Positions 21,792-34,300 of a stretch of DNA of 54,125 nucleotides are shown one piece after another (positions within the stretch are counted from its first letter, which is position 1; each line of letters opens with the position of its first letter). Both the position numbers and the translations under genes were made by a program. This DNA is from Moniliophthora roreri (Eukaryota; Basidiomycota; Agaricomycetes; Agaricales; Marasmiaceae): positions 1-54,125 of the forward strand of contig LATX02000030.1 in the NCBI GenBank assembly GCA_001466705.2, read 5' to 3'. Under the pieces are notes generated by a model. The model saw only the letters and a list, made by a program, of their open reading frames with translations, was not told the origin of the DNA and did no database searches.

Positions 21792-22166
21792 TTGTCCGCT
21801 GTCTTTCAGATTTCACAGGGGCAACTAGCAGTAAGCCAGATTTTCAGACAGCAGTTCCCACAACCCAGCCCCGCTCCTCCTGACTGTTGCCCTCCCATAG
21901 AAGCCTCTTTTACTCTACATAGACTGTATATGTTTATGACGAATGAGATACTTCAATTGTATTTCTTGTTGAGGCAATGTGGAGGTGGGCAGAGGATGAG
22001 GGTCTTCTTTCAGAAACCGGCACATTGTTTCAGATCGAATCTGAAAGTAGGCGGGATGCCATCAGCATTTCGGATATTCCCGTGCTCTAATCTCTGCCGT
22101 CGTCCTTTCTTTTTGCTTTTTGACATATACTTTACAGTATATTTTTTGTGCTTTGCTTGTAAGTGA
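21792..22166 (+). other. 124-residue open frame inside element 2
   Basis: An open frame, unrelated to anything I know, running from the left subterminal region. The C-terminal third is hydrophobic (FFLLFDIYFTVYFLCFACK). It could be a chance frame; the TTTCAGA motifs lie within it, which argues against coding. Confidence 0.2.
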
Positions 22167-22953
22167 CTCAATGTCAAGCAGATTTTCTACATATGTTGGA
22201 GATTCAGCATCACTGATGTAGCTAATGCAGCAATATCAGTACCAATCAGAGCGATTGGTCGCCAGCTGGAAAGTTCATTGAAACTCGAAAACATATGTGT
22301 CGCCGTGCCTGGAACTCATGTGGCTGCTCTCTTTGACCTCCAAGTAGGCTTCTAATTATCCCTTATATAGTCCTGATGTGCTGCCAGCAAGCCATATTGA
22401 TCAAGCCCCCTGCAGCAACTTGAAAGTATTGCATAACCAATTCCACACATTAGTATACCAGTCCCATACACGTTCTCAGCAGCAGCGGAGCCTTTCAGTA
22501 TGTCAGTATACAGTACAAAAGCTATACTGGAGCTTCTGACTCTGAGTAAGGTTGATCTTGGTGAGCAGGTGCTTGAAGATTAGCCCAATCGGATACATTT
22601 CACCAAGACACTCAGTCTGGGAACAGGTCAATCAGGTGCGTTGCATAACCTTTTACTCTTTGGTTACCTGTATTCACTGATTTTTTTGGTTGATCTGACT
22701 TATTATTTGGCTTAGGATCTACACTATCTGGATAGGAAGGTGTGTATTTCATCGGCTATGATTTCTTTTCTCATTTTTCGTACAGCCAGCTATATTGATG
22801 CTGAGCCGGTGAGCACTAGCGCCGGTCTGACACCCATAGACCATGTACAACCCTTTGGCAATCTTTTGTTCTACCCTTCTACTACTTCACCCACCTCCTA
22901 GAGCTACTTATGTGTCACTTAAAGACTCAAATATAGACACAAATCACAAGTAG

Positions 22954-23388
22954 TCAACCTGTTTGTTCAATACTGCCATAGTGAAGCAGTATGTTTTCTA
23001 CCCCTCTCCTCATTTCTGTTTCCGGAAGAATAACACTTATATATTCATAGTACTTTCTGAGGAAACATTGCTGTTTGCTCAAATAGTCATGCAGTATTTT
23101 TTTCTCCTTTTTCCACCGCAAACGCGGTAGCAAATCCACATGTAGCGTATGGAGGAATGGGCAGGTGCCTGTAGATGTTCTGATGTCTTTTTTCAGATGA
23201 TTTCGGACCAAGTTCTCAGCCCCATTATGTGATCTGAAATTTCCCACTGCTATCTGAAAATATGCACCACTATCTGAAAAATACAGTTTCCTTAAATGTT
23301 GCCCAGTATTTTTTCCCTTTTTCCTCTGCTCCAATTTATGTGATAAACACCTATCATACCATATAACTTTTTGGGCTACATACAACAA
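22954..23388 (-). CDS. Hypothetical 144-residue protein in element 2
   Basis: The longest frame in inverted-repeat element 2. It is basic and hydrophilic, with RKKGKNTGQHLRKLYF near the N-terminus and a Lys-rich RWKKEKKILHDYL segment in the second half; no membrane segment is seen. Parts of it coincide with the repeated TCTGAAA motifs (encoding F-S/Q-D-S/I), so the frame may exist because of those repeats. No known transposase signature is visible. A call as a gene is weak. Confidence 0.25.
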   Translation of the reverse strand: MLYVAQKVIWYDRCLSHKLEQRKKGKNTGQHLRKLYFSDSGAYFQIAVGNFRSHNGAENLVRNHLKKDIRTSTGTCPFLHTLHVDLLPRLRWKKEKKILHDYLSKQQCFLRKYYEYISVILPETEMRRGVENILLHYGSIEQTG

Positions 23389-23542
23389 AATGAAGGAGAG
23401 ACAAATAGCTGTATCCTGATAGCTGGTGGGAAAGTCATCTGAATATCTCCCTCCCGATCTGAAATGCAGCTTCTCTGGCTGTGCGTCTTAAAGATGGCCC
23501 ACAAGAAAATGTGGGGGTTCTGATCAGACGGCTACATCCACT

Positions 23543-24060
23543 GTTGCTAGGGCAAGGTTATGTTAGTTCATCTTCGAGAAGGGAAGATCGATGGTCGAAA
23601 ACGTACAGAATGCCAAAATTGGGACACGAAGGGTCCATGTTTGAAGGGTCGCGTAGAGCCTGAAGAACACCAACATAGGGATGCCTTATGAACATGCGGA
23701 GAGTGTGTTAGCCTGGTCGGAAAAGGTCAAGAGAAGGCTCGAAGGCAGACGTACTTGCTGGTATTGTTCCAAACCAAGGTCGAAATTAAAAGCCCGTCCG
23801 CCTCTACCGATCGCGGAAAACCCGCTTTGCCTATGGTACGTAGAGTAAGCAAACGGTCTTTGACGAGCGAGAATGACGGCTTACTTTGGGACCTCTATCT
23901 CGGGGAAATGATAAGCGTTCTCATACTAGCATGTTACATGTCACCACCGTAATGCACGCACTTTCTTCATGTTCCAGTATACCTAGATGAAACAACAACG
24001 TGTAAGTACATGCAGCGTGGTAAGCGGTAATCGTACCAAGCGGTCCTACTTAAATCATAG
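23543..24060. repeat. Repeat X copy 1, segment 4
   Basis: It matches 29870-30200 (copy 2) and 52690-52960 (copy 3): GTTCATCTTCGAGAAGGG, ATACGGGATGCCAGAATTGGGA-like, CATGTTTGAAGGGTCG and GCTGGTA-TGTTCC-AACCAAG. It then enters a stretch resembling the start of X segment 3 again (CACTTTCTTCATGTTCCAGTATAC). Strongly CpG-rich. Confidence 0.6.
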
Positions 24061-24739
24061 CTTTATGTCAGGCTCTTGCCACGAGTACTCGAAGGAGACT
24101 TAAGAACAGACATACGTTGTAATGCGTCTTCAGGCATAGCAACATGAAAACCGAGTCCTTGCTGTGTTTCTTCTGGCCATAACTCGCCAGCTGGATCGAC
24201 TTGGAACTGTGATAGCTCTTATTTGATAGAGTAGGATGCCGTTCGAAGGATGTCTGTGCAGTGACGTGCCGGTCGGGGTTCTCTGGCCGTGTGTTCATTG
24301 TAAGGACTGCGAGCTGTCGGCGGAGGGCCTGCATCGATGATGTTGTTCATTGGAAGGGCCCAAGCCTCATGAGAGCCACACCACACTGGCATGCTGAACG
24401 GACGGTTCGATGTTCATCATATGTACTGGGTTGTGTACTGTGTGAAATGATGTTATATCAGTCGAAAAAGACAAGATAGCTGAAACGTACCTGGGTGGAT
24501 GTGCAACTAACTCGATACAAGATCCGTTCCCAGCGTGGTGCTAATCAAAAGCAAGATGTCAGCCAAGGCAAGGAAGCACTTGAGAATAGCGCACCAGCTG
24601 TTACCGTTCCGAGTCAAACCCCACGAAATCTCTGAAAATAAGCACCGCAACAAGCCAAGTCCAAAATCTGCCTTCTGTATTGATCCTCAAGGATCCGTTT
24701 GGCCTAGCGCGGATACACGTAGTGAGCGGGATGATACAT
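24061..24739. other. CpG-rich sequence, unassigned
   Basis: No frame over 103 codons and no similarity to other parts of the window that I could see. Several short frames occur on both strands, as expected by chance in CpG-rich DNA. Confidence 0.4.
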
Positions 24740-27457
24740 TGATGAACGTAAACGAGGGCTCACCTCGAGGGATTGAACTGATAACCGTATGCCGTCTCCT
24801 TGTGAGACCTGTGAAACGAAAGCTGCTCTGCGACATAAGTCCTTGAGTAGCACCAGGCACTGCGTGAGGTTGTGGCAGCATCACGTACAACGACGGCTTA
24901 CTGCAAAATTCGGGTAAAACGAGTACATCCATGCGAGCTTCGGCGCCGGAATTCGACCTAGCAAGTCATATGAACACCAGTTAGACTTGAGAAAGAAGAG
25001 GTGACAACTGTATGTATGTAGACGTACCCAACCACCAGCTGACCTGTTCCAAGTCCCAAATTTATGTAGCGTCGAGAGCCGTCCACTTGTTCTTTCTTTA
25101 GGTTGATGAACGAAGTGCGCAGTGGTACGGGAAGCAGTCACTTGGGATTATAGTGCTAACAATGTGGGGGTGCTCCTTCCAACGTCAGGCTAATGGATGG
25201 AACGTCGTCAGCGTTGACATCGAAATGTAAGAATGTAATATGAAGCACTCACTGTGAGCCTTATAGCCTTTGATTCGTCCCTTAATCCAACCAACTTTTT
25301 GGATAAACAGTCCAACGATGAAGATTACGGGCTTGAAGAATGGCAAATAAAAAGAGGTTCACCTTGGGCTGCTCGGGTGCCTTGTTTATTATAATGAAGT
25401 CGCTGGAGGAGATTGTGAAAAAAGAAAGCCGAGCCCGCGTAATGGTTGGAGTCATGGTGTCGTGCGAGAAGCGCTAATGCCAGCTCTCTTCTTTATTCCT
25501 ATCACTGAAGATTTCTATCGATACATGCCTGGTCAACACTGCATGCTGGGACTTGATATGGATGTGAACAGATACAATTGCCTTCGAGTATTCCATTGTT
25601 GATTTGTGTTCATTATCAAAGAGTCGTGGTTAATTTGTAGCTCTCACTACCTGAACGAGGCCCGTACGGACAAAGTCTCGCCATCCTGCCTAATTAAAAA
25701 CACAATATGAATCCATGGATGACACTGGGTTATTTCACTTCAGAAGTCTCCTGGTCAAGTTGCACCACATCGGAGGCCCATCCCAAAAACAATTCCCGTC
25801 ATATACTATACTACTACTCCAAGAATTATAACACGGTCGTATCGTTTATCAGTGAATAACGGCTCAGTCAATCTATAATAGTCGTCTTCATGGTACGTCC
25901 CTCATCCCAAGATCATCGTAGCTAATGTTGACCGGCTGCTTTCAACGACAGCGATGGGCCTTATATTCTTCATGAAGACCTTCGGGTGCGACACACCACT
26001 CCAAAACTTCCATGGGCGTAACCTGATTCCACCACTCTCATACACGAAAGCTTGAAGACGTACGCACCTCCATTCAGAAGTTTTGTTTTAGCATCGACTA
26101 AATCACCTTTAGCTGTCATGGATCGCAAGCCACAACGCCCACTCAGCCAACTTCCATGAAGCTCTCGTTCACACCTTGACATCTTCTCCCAATATTAACC
26201 TCGACACATCACACAGCGGACAGACAAAGGGTCTGGGACACACGAGTACTGTTATGTGTTCAGCTCCCAGCTACGCCGTTACAGTATTATTTACGGGATT
26301 CAGATTCGGGCTGACGGTCCTCAACCGCTTCACGAACTTGCTCAACAGTTCTCGCGGACGGTGATGGAGAGAAGTGATAGGAAGTCATTATGTTCAGCAT
26401 ACTAGTTACATTACACGTCATAACTATAATGCACGGTACATCTAATTGCGCTATAACATCTACGTCCAACCCGTTGCACTTCCTCGATGTCCTAGTATAG
26501 GAAGCGTGAGCTACGTGAAAACAGAGTAAGTAAACGCAATACGAAACAAGAGCCGAATTCGAAGTCACCTTGCTGCAACTCATTCGTCGAATAAATTCGA
26601 AGTTGTCATGGCTTCTATTTAGATAGTCAAACTTAGGTAGAGGAAGGCGAGTATGGCCCCCTTTGAAAGGATGTCGATTGCCGCGATATCCTGATTGAAG
26701 CCAGAAGTTGAGCGGGTTCTTTCGAGTTTGCCGAATCTTGAGCGTTGTTGGACCTGTGAACACGAGGATAACATTCTGGTTGATACTAGAGGTCGGGTGC
26801 GTTCCATTCAGTTTGAACCATCTTGATCATTGCTATGGAGTTTGTGGCCAAAGAGGGTTCGGATTGACCGTGTTGCTTTCTGGAAGGCTGTCGGACCATG
26901 CGAGCAGAAGCGGTTGGGCCTTGCGCTGAACAGAAGGTTTGAGATACAGTGGTCTAACTTGTACCCCAAGTGATCCATGTTGGCCCAAGAACTTGTACCA
27001 CAGAGGCAGTGTTCAAAGTACCCGAGAAATAGGTGTACATAAGCGCCTTAAAAAGAAGAAGCGAGACATACCGGAATGATAGACACTAAGACAGATCCGG
27101 AACCGTTTCGCTCGTTCCTGGACCCACTTCGACGAATATCAATATACCATGTACGGCCGCGATGCTAATGAAAGAACACGTCAGTTCCGTAAAGACAAGG
27201 GTCGGAAAGAGATAGACCATGCCTCACGAAACCTCTTCATGGGCGAACCCATGCGAGTTCGAAGTCTAACTTTCTGTTCTGGTTCTTGAAGTCCGTTTAG
27301 CGTAGCACTGGACACGTTACGAGCTTTTGGGTCGACACTACGTCATTCATTACTCGGCACTTCGAGATGTTCGCCTTCAGGTTAAGGATGCTGAAAAACG
27401 TCCGTTAGGGTTGGAAAAAAAAAGGGGAAACTGAAGGCGTAATCCTCCTACCTTCAC

Positions 27458-27600
27458 CTATCGGATTTTGATTTTAATATCCCACTCCCAAAGCCCTTTT
27501 CAGTCTCTTGCGTCGATTATAGGCGCAGTAAAGAATTAGCAATGTTGATAGGAAGAGCAAGGCGCAAAGAGTAGAGCACGGTATTCGTCGATCCAGCCAT
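27458..27600 (-). pseudogene. Conserved X exon, copy 2 (frameshifted)
   Basis: Starts MAGSTNTVLYS and continues to LALPINIANS. A deletion relative to copy 1 then brings in TAA. The donor GTGAAGG is kept. See 20756-20908. Confidence 0.45.
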
Positions 27601-28259
27601 TGTGTAGAGTACCAAAAGGTGCTATAAAAGGAGTAATGTCAGTATTGGGAGCAACTGATAAAGTGGAGGTAGGAACCCACCCTAAAGCCTGCTTGCAGGT
27701 TCTATCTCCCCTACGCGATCCCAACTTTCTGCTCCACCAAGATCTCGGTCATTCTTCCTGCCTCGGGACTTGACGGAGCGTTAGAGCCCTAACGAGTACG
27801 TGAGTAGGCGATCTATGGAAAAAGCTCGAAAACGCACCACTGCTCTCGACGATCCCAAAGTCAGAATCCAAGGTCTTCATCGAAGGACCAACCAGGTCAA
27901 ATGTGACTAGCTACCATGCTTTCTGCGTTCAGCGAGAGCGAGAATAAAGAGCACTTGCCACGTTTACAGCTCGCCACGATCCAAGAGCTCATCAATCGAA
28001 GGATCATTCGAAGAAGCAGGCTGTTATTACACGAGGCAGGAACGTGGTGGTCAGGAGGATATGGTCACCGCTTCTGAGATCATCAGAGGCCTTGCAGCCA
28101 GCTGGTATCATGGTGGATAACAGACCAACACAGCTGTGCGAAGGTATGGTTGATGTCAGATAATGTGAATGTTCCCGAGCGGAAGTTCCATCTTCGGGGC
28201 AAATACTTGGCATCCTGAACAAAGGGACGATTAGCACCTCGAACTTTGTTGATTTCGGA

Positions 28260-29880
28260 AGCTTGTGGCGAAAGAGGGTTCGGATTGACAGGGTTGCTTG
28301 CTGAAAAGCTGTCGGACCGTGCGAGCGGAAGCGGTCGAGTCTTGCGCTGAATAGAGGGCTTGAGGCTACAGTGGTCTATATCGGCCCAAGAAACTGTATC
28401 GCAGAGGTAGCATTGAAAGCACCGGGACTAGGTAGACATGAGAACCTCAAAAAGAAGAGATAACTGAAAGACATACCGGAATGACAAACAGACCCGGAAA
28501 GCGTTTCGCTCGTTCCGACGAACATCAATTTGCCATGTCCGGTCGCGTCGCTAATGAAAGAACAGGTCAGTTCCGTGAAGACAAGGGCTCGAAAAAAATA
28601 TATCATGCCTCTTCATGGTCAAACCCACGCGAGCGGCGAGTCCAAAGTCCAACTCTCCGTTCTGGTGCTTGAGGATTACATATCATAAGCCACTGACACT
28701 TTCATTGGTGAAGCTACGCTGTTCGGTGGTTGATTACTCCGGATGGTTGGGACTCATCGCTCGTCCTCAAAACCAAGGAGGCTGAAAACACCCGTTAGTG
28801 TTGAAAAGGAGGGGAAGTTGAAGGCTAACTTCACCCGCCAGATAATGATTCTCGCGTTGCGCCCCCGAAGCCTTTTCGTGTTGAGTGGAGGTAGAACCTA
28901 GCATCGAAGGATGAAGAAAATTGACACGAGGGAGAAGATGTGAAGAGTATGGGATTCTCAAGGTGTCTGAATATCTTGAAAACTTGAAGGATGCCATAGC
29001 GTCGCTATCGAAGGAGTAATCTTAGTACTGAGAGCAACCGATAAGTGACCCCAGTGAAAACTCACCCTGGAGCCTGCTTGCAGGCTCTACCTCCCCTACG
29101 CAATCCCACCTTCCGGCTTCATCGTAACTCTGGCTATTCTTCCTGCCTTGGGACTTGACGGGAGTGTTAGAGCCCTTAACGGGGATATAAGTAGGTGAAT
29201 GACGGAAAAAAAGTTCAAGAACGCACCGATAGACATGCAGAATCCGTCAGGGTCTTCATCAGAGCTGGCCAACCAGACAAGATGAAAACGGCTACTGCAT
29301 CGGCGGGCTGCGGAGTTTTTGGATCGAGGATAAAAGATGGTGGCCACGTTTACAGCTTGCCGTGATCGAAAAGATTATCGATCGGGGGGTTTATCCGAGG
29401 ACGTAGGCTGCAATTACACGAGGCGAGAACGTGGTGGTCAGGATGACAGCTTATGACTTTGAGATCCACCAGACGTCATCCAGCCAGTATCATGGCGGAA
29501 AACGCAGTAAGATGGTCTCTGTCGGTGCCGAAAGGTAAGGAGGTGCGGTTGATGCTGGACAATGTGAATGTTCACGAGCGAAAGGTCCATTTTCGAGGTG
29601 AAGATTTGGTATCCTGAGTGACTCGACAGGTTAGCGCTATAATGTTTGCGAGGTTTGTGCGGACACGTACGCGTTCATCCCGAGTTCACATTTGCTCGAT
29701 TCTATGGTTCCTCCTTCAGTACGTCAGGACGTTGAACTCAGGATCCGCACGATAACCATACATGAAGATTCGGAACCAACACGTGTAACTTGCGTCGTTT
29801 TCCATGCGATCGCGACTCGTGCGGCGGTACCAGCAGTCCAGGTGACGATTATCTAGGGTAGAGATACATCAGTTCATCTT
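28260..29880 (-). repeat. Partial tandem duplicate within X copy 2
   Basis: It restarts at AAGCTTGTGGCGAAAGAGGGTT (first copy near 26842) immediately after 28250. It runs through the same landmarks: CAGAGG-AG-ATT, AAAGCCTTTTC, TTAGAGCCC-TAACG and GTGGTCAGGA. It is more diverged in the exon region, where the minus-strand frame from 28997 reads MASFKF...PYSS. One unequal exchange would explain it. Confidence 0.55.
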
Positions 29881-30559
29881 CAAGGAGGGCAGGTGGATGA
29901 TCGCAAACATACGGGATGCCAGAAATTGGGATCGAAGGGTTTGCTCTTTTCCATGTTTGAAGGGTCGTGTAAAGCTCGGGGAATCGATATGGGAAGGACC
30001 CTACTAAAGAGAGAGTATCATCTTGGTCGGGAAGGTATTGAGTGAACGCGTGAAGGTAGACGTATGTGCTGGTACTGTTCCGAACCAAGGGTGAAACCAA
30101 AAAGCCTGTGCACCTGTACTGATTATGGTTAGTCTAGTGCTGGATAAAGTAGTGTAGAGGAAGCGAGTGGCCTTTGATGAGCGGGAACGAAGGTTTTGAG
30201 ACTTTTATTCAAGACGAATGGCAAGCCTCTTCAAAGTAGCCCCAGCGAGCCTATGAAATGGAAATGTTAGAGTTGAAAGGAGACGAAGGCGTATTCCGAC
30301 TACCTGTGGGTTTCTACCAAACTTCCATACTGCACTTTTGAAGTCGTGTTCTGTTCCGGGTGGTGAGCGAAGAGCATTGATACAGGGAACAAAGAAGAGC
30401 GCGTCCGATCGAAAAAAAAAGTGTTCGCTATCGAAGGAATAATGATTTTGGCGTTGACATTTACCAGGAAGAAAGAAAAACTCGCCTTAAACCCAGCTTG
30501 CAAGTTCTAGCTTCCTTACAGGATCTCTATATTCTCAGACCCAACGTCAATCTCTCCCG

Positions 30560-30766
30560 ATGTCGATATCCCTATGCCAAGCTGAAGATTTGTACCACGG
30601 AAAAGTAGGTGAATATGGTGCTTTTGCTTGTTCTGTGTATAACGTGAGGAGGTGGGTCACGGAGAGGAAATATGGAAACGACCTTGACACGGAGGAAGAA
30701 GAAATGTTGGTTTCGATGGCAGATAAGGACTATGGCCAGTCGACCGGACTTTCTGCGTTGTTTTGA
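30560..30766 (+). CDS. Small acidic open frame, hypothetical
   Basis: A 68-residue frame, MSISLCQAEDLYHG..., with an acidic run (DLDTEEEE). It lies 570 bases before the host gene in CpG-rich sequence. A GTAGGTGAAT that could act as a donor occurs early in it. There is no similarity that I recognise; it could be an exon of an upstream transcript or chance. Confidence 0.2.
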   Translation: MSISLCQAEDLYHGKVGEYGAFACSVYNVRRWVTERKYGNDLDTEEEEMLVSMADKDYGQSTGLSALF

Positions 30767-31121
30767 TGAGATGGATATGGACAATTGACTGAGTTGATGG
30801 TGGTTGTAGAGAGGGAGCTGCCGCGTCGATCCAATTACCGTAATCGGTGTCAGCAGGTACTGTAACTCATGACAGTCTGGAACGGAGAGAGGAGTTCCGA
30901 GTCGGTGATCATTTGCCAGACGGACACGCGCTGAACACAGTCCCTCTGGTTACGAGAGGTCGACTGCGTTGTTGCACAGGAGCTGCTGCAGCCTCATTTC
31001 CTATTCATGACAGTGAGACAATGTTTTTTTTTTTGGCTGCGTCTTAAGCCATCCATCTTCATAACCAACAGAGACATTCAAGCTTTGGTGACACGACAAT
31101 CAGCCCAAGTACTGTAACGTA
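30767..31121. other. Upstream region of host gene
   Basis: CpG-rich with no repeat similarity. It includes a T10 run at 31023-31032. It probably contains the promoter of the gene at 31336, but no TATA box or other element could be fixed. Confidence 0.35.
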
Positions 31122-31268
31122 ATGAATCACACGGACTTAATACTATTGCAACAGATAGAATCGAATGTTGACAACACCGCGAAGATATCGGAACCCCGCA
31201 ATCGGTTCTCAAACCACACGACATACACGAGATCCTTCTCTGCCCAAAACCCTCATCGCATTAGCAAG

Positions 31269-31326
31269 GTAAATATCTCTACTCCCCAATCCTCGCAATT
31301 CAAAGTCGTTGCTCATTCCTTCACAG
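31269..31326 (+). other. Possible 5' UTR intron of the host gene
   Basis: AAG-GTAAATATC ... CCTTCACAG-ATC gives a 58-base GT...AG intron ending ten bases before the ATG, similar in length to the confirmed-looking coding intron at 32005. An upstream ATG at 31122 opens a frame that, spliced or not, does not join the main frame. Confidence 0.4.
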
Positions 31327-31335
31327 ATCTAAAAC

Positions 31336-34300
31336 ATGTCCGATAAATCTGCCAGCTTTGGCAATACACTGTCTAGCGGCATCCAGGATGTCGCCGCCCT
31401 CCTTCCCCTTCTCGGCACAGAGCAAGTCGAGCGACACATTGGCTCCTCCCTCGAGAAGGGCTACTTGTATTCAGCCGCAGCTACGCTATCGCTATTCGGA
31501 AGCCTAGGAGCCGTTAAAGTGGCGTTCGCAACGTGCGTAGCAACTATCACCTACCCGTTCTATGGAGGCCGTTGGCTTGATGACGCTGGCTTCTCCACCC
31601 CTGGCTCGGTATCGTCGATGGTCACTATAGACAAGGAAACCGGCCGGTATGGTGCGGAGCTCAGGGTGCAAAAGCTTCTTGAGGATCAGCACATTGATGA
31701 TCTGAACTTGGTGAAGGGGTTTGAGCTCTTAGAGCAGAAGGGGATGACGGAGGTGCCACAGGGGTCAGTGGAGGATCAAGGAGGGTTAATGGGGAGTCAG
31801 TGGGGGGGTAACAGGGCAGCGGTGGGGGATCCAAAAGCAAAGCAGAAACCTGGAGGAGTGGTCCATGGACAAGCTGCTGATGTTGAAGCTCAGTCACAAG
31901 CAGTGAATGCTCCCAACAGTGGAACAACTCCCCAGCACACTGTTTGGAAGGGCGTCATGGGTGCCTTTAGTCGGGTATCTGGTTCCGTGAAATGCTATCT
32001 GATGGTGAGTTGCCCGTCTAGGCAGTCTTTTTTCTTTTGATGGCTGATGAGCTCATATCCTAGGAACGCTCGTGGAACCACATGCTCATCCTATCATCTC
32101 TGCTGAGCGCAGTACTCAGTATCACCCCTTACCTTTACCTCATGAAGGGTCGCTGGGATCATCCTGTGTCATGGCTTTTCCCCCTGCTCCGCTCATTCGG
32201 CTCTTTCCTCTGCATTGTATGTACACAGCTAGTACTACAGCGCCGAATACATTCCATTGCCAATATCACCCTCATGTGGTTGAAGGCTCAGAAGAATCAT
32301 CACTTTAAAGATGAGGTTCATGTTGGTGCTCATGGGACTCAAAGTACTGTGCTGGAGAACTGCATTCGCAAACATTTTAATCTTCCCAGGAAGTCAATCA
32401 TAGGGAAGCAGCAAAATACAGCCACTTCAGAGCATGAAGAGCTAGAGGCCCTCCTAGCTCTAGACTGGCATCTGGTCCTTTACCATTTCATCATGGTCAT
32501 TGGCATGGGGATGCTTGTGGCAGGATATGTTGGCTGCTTCAGTCTTGTTGGCCAGACTGACAATGTGAAGGCACCATATGTGTGGTTTGGATTGGAAACT
32601 GCACTTTCTCTGCTCCGGATTGCCCTGTGGGGACTGAATCCAAGTTGGGATGAGGGTACAGGGTTGACAATGTCACTTCAACTGCACCCACTGACCCATT
32701 CTGGTCCCAGCAAAGATTCAGAGCTCTTCTTTCCCCTTATCACCTCACCATTTGCTTATCAACCTCATAATCTGAGGGTAGAACCTGATGGGTTGAATGA
32801 CTTTACATCTTCTCCACAAACATTCATTGTCCACAATGAATCAGACTTCCTCAATATGGCCACTGCATGGGTTGGGCCTCTACAACGACTGGATTCCAAC
32901 TCTATCACATTGTTCTACAGTATCTTGGCTCATTATGGGACCAAGCAACTGTATACAACTGTCCAGTTTGCTGACTCCCGCCCTCCACTCACCTTTTCTG
33001 CTAATACCACTGGCAATTTCAAGGTGTTCTATTCCACCTTGGAAATACATCCTACCACTGGAGTGCTTTTGGCTACTATTGGCAGCCAAGTCCTCAAAAA
33101 CCTTCATTCATTCATTTATAGCCAGCCATATCTCCAAGTAGTTGATCATTCACAACTACTCAGTGCACATCTGTTTGGAAGACAGCAGCATCCTACTCTT
33201 GCAGTCAGATGGAACCTCCTTGGTCTTTCTGATTCTGTTCCTGATCCCAGACATGTTTATGGAGACTCACACAGACTCATGAATATTCCTCTGAGCACAT
33301 ATGACAAGAAGTACATGGGTCTGGCTCAGTCATGGAGATTAAAGTCAGAATACTGTCAGGCCAGAGGACTCATGCTTGCACAGCTGGCTGCTAGAGATGA
33401 TGTTTACAGGGAGGAAATTATTATTGCTCCCCTCACTACCTTCTTTTATGGTGAGGTATTATTCCTTGTGGAGAGCTTTGTGCTAGAATTGCACTTGTGG
33501 CACCAGGAGACAGGTATAGGGGATCCAACTGTATTGCAACAGATCCTCCCAGAATGCATTCGAGCAATGCAGTCACATATTGCCACAGAGAAGGAACAGG
33601 CAATTGCCAGATCCAAAGAATACAAGTGGACAGATACTGAGGATGAAAGAAGACTGAGTAGGGAATGGGATAATGTGTTGCAGGCACTGTTACACCTCAG
33701 AGAATCTGAGGATCTCCACACAACAGCAAATGCACTCCTTGGACATATTTCCTCTTCATCACCAGGCACACCAATTGAGTCTGTGACAGTCAATTTGAAC
33801 AGGCTTGTCTCTGAAACTGTACTCGATCATTGGGTCCAGGACATTGCTGGCTTTCAAGTTAGAGACACATACTCTATCACACCAACTTCACAGCAAAAGC
33901 TCAAAATAATGCTTCATGCCATGTTCTTCCACCTTCAGAGCATTCTGTCTTGTGGCTTCTCACAAGCATATTCAGGTTACAACCTGTGGCAGTCATTTAA
34001 AAAGATTCCTGACTCTGCCTCATGGGGCCTATATGTCCGCTCATTCACACCAGAGGTTTTACACACAAACACACAGTGTGTTGCTGTTGAACTTCTTGTG
34101 CCTTTATCTATGTCTCAGCAGAAGGTCAGAGAGGGAGAGAAGATAGAAGATACAGGAGATGCAGAAGAAGTGCATAGGGAAGAAAATAAAGGAGGAAGGG
34201 CAACTACTCTGGAAGACTATCTTCCTCTTATTGCTGCATTAAAGCAACTTACCACACTCATTGGGTCCTTTGACCTCACAGATAACAATAGATCTGTGGT

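Larger units (their letters stand above)
21759..23537. mobile_element. Inverted-repeat element 2 with 28-bp perfect ends
   Basis: 21759-21786 (ATGTAGCCGTCTGATCAG...) and 23510-23537 are exact inverted complements over 28 bases, with weaker similarity for about 20 more. Inside both ends, TTTCAGA (left, e.g. 22028) and TCTGAAA (right, near 23230, 23253, 23273 and 23460) recur in mirror orientation, as subterminal transposase-binding motifs do. It interrupts repeat X between 21758 and 23543. The X sequence CTAGGGC-AGG appears on both flanks, but I cannot define a clean target duplication. No transposase was recognised. Confidence 0.7.
24740..30130 (-). repeat. Repeat X copy 2 (least interrupted)
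   Basis: The most continuous copy of X and therefore the best reference for it. It contains the block 24750-24970 (shared with 35271-35490), 25345-26390 (shared with 15185-16120 and 40205-40710), 26390-28250 and 29870-30130. Within it 28260-29660 repeats 26845-28250 in tandem with substantial divergence. CpG-rich throughout. The uninterrupted 25950-25995 is the empty-site counterpart of the gypsy insertion in copy 3. Confidence 0.7.

Noticed and set aside
22954..23388. 144-residue frame as a transposase of element 2
   Set aside because: No DDE/D or other catalytic pattern is visible, and the frame overlaps repeated motifs. It is kept only as a low-confidence hypothetical.
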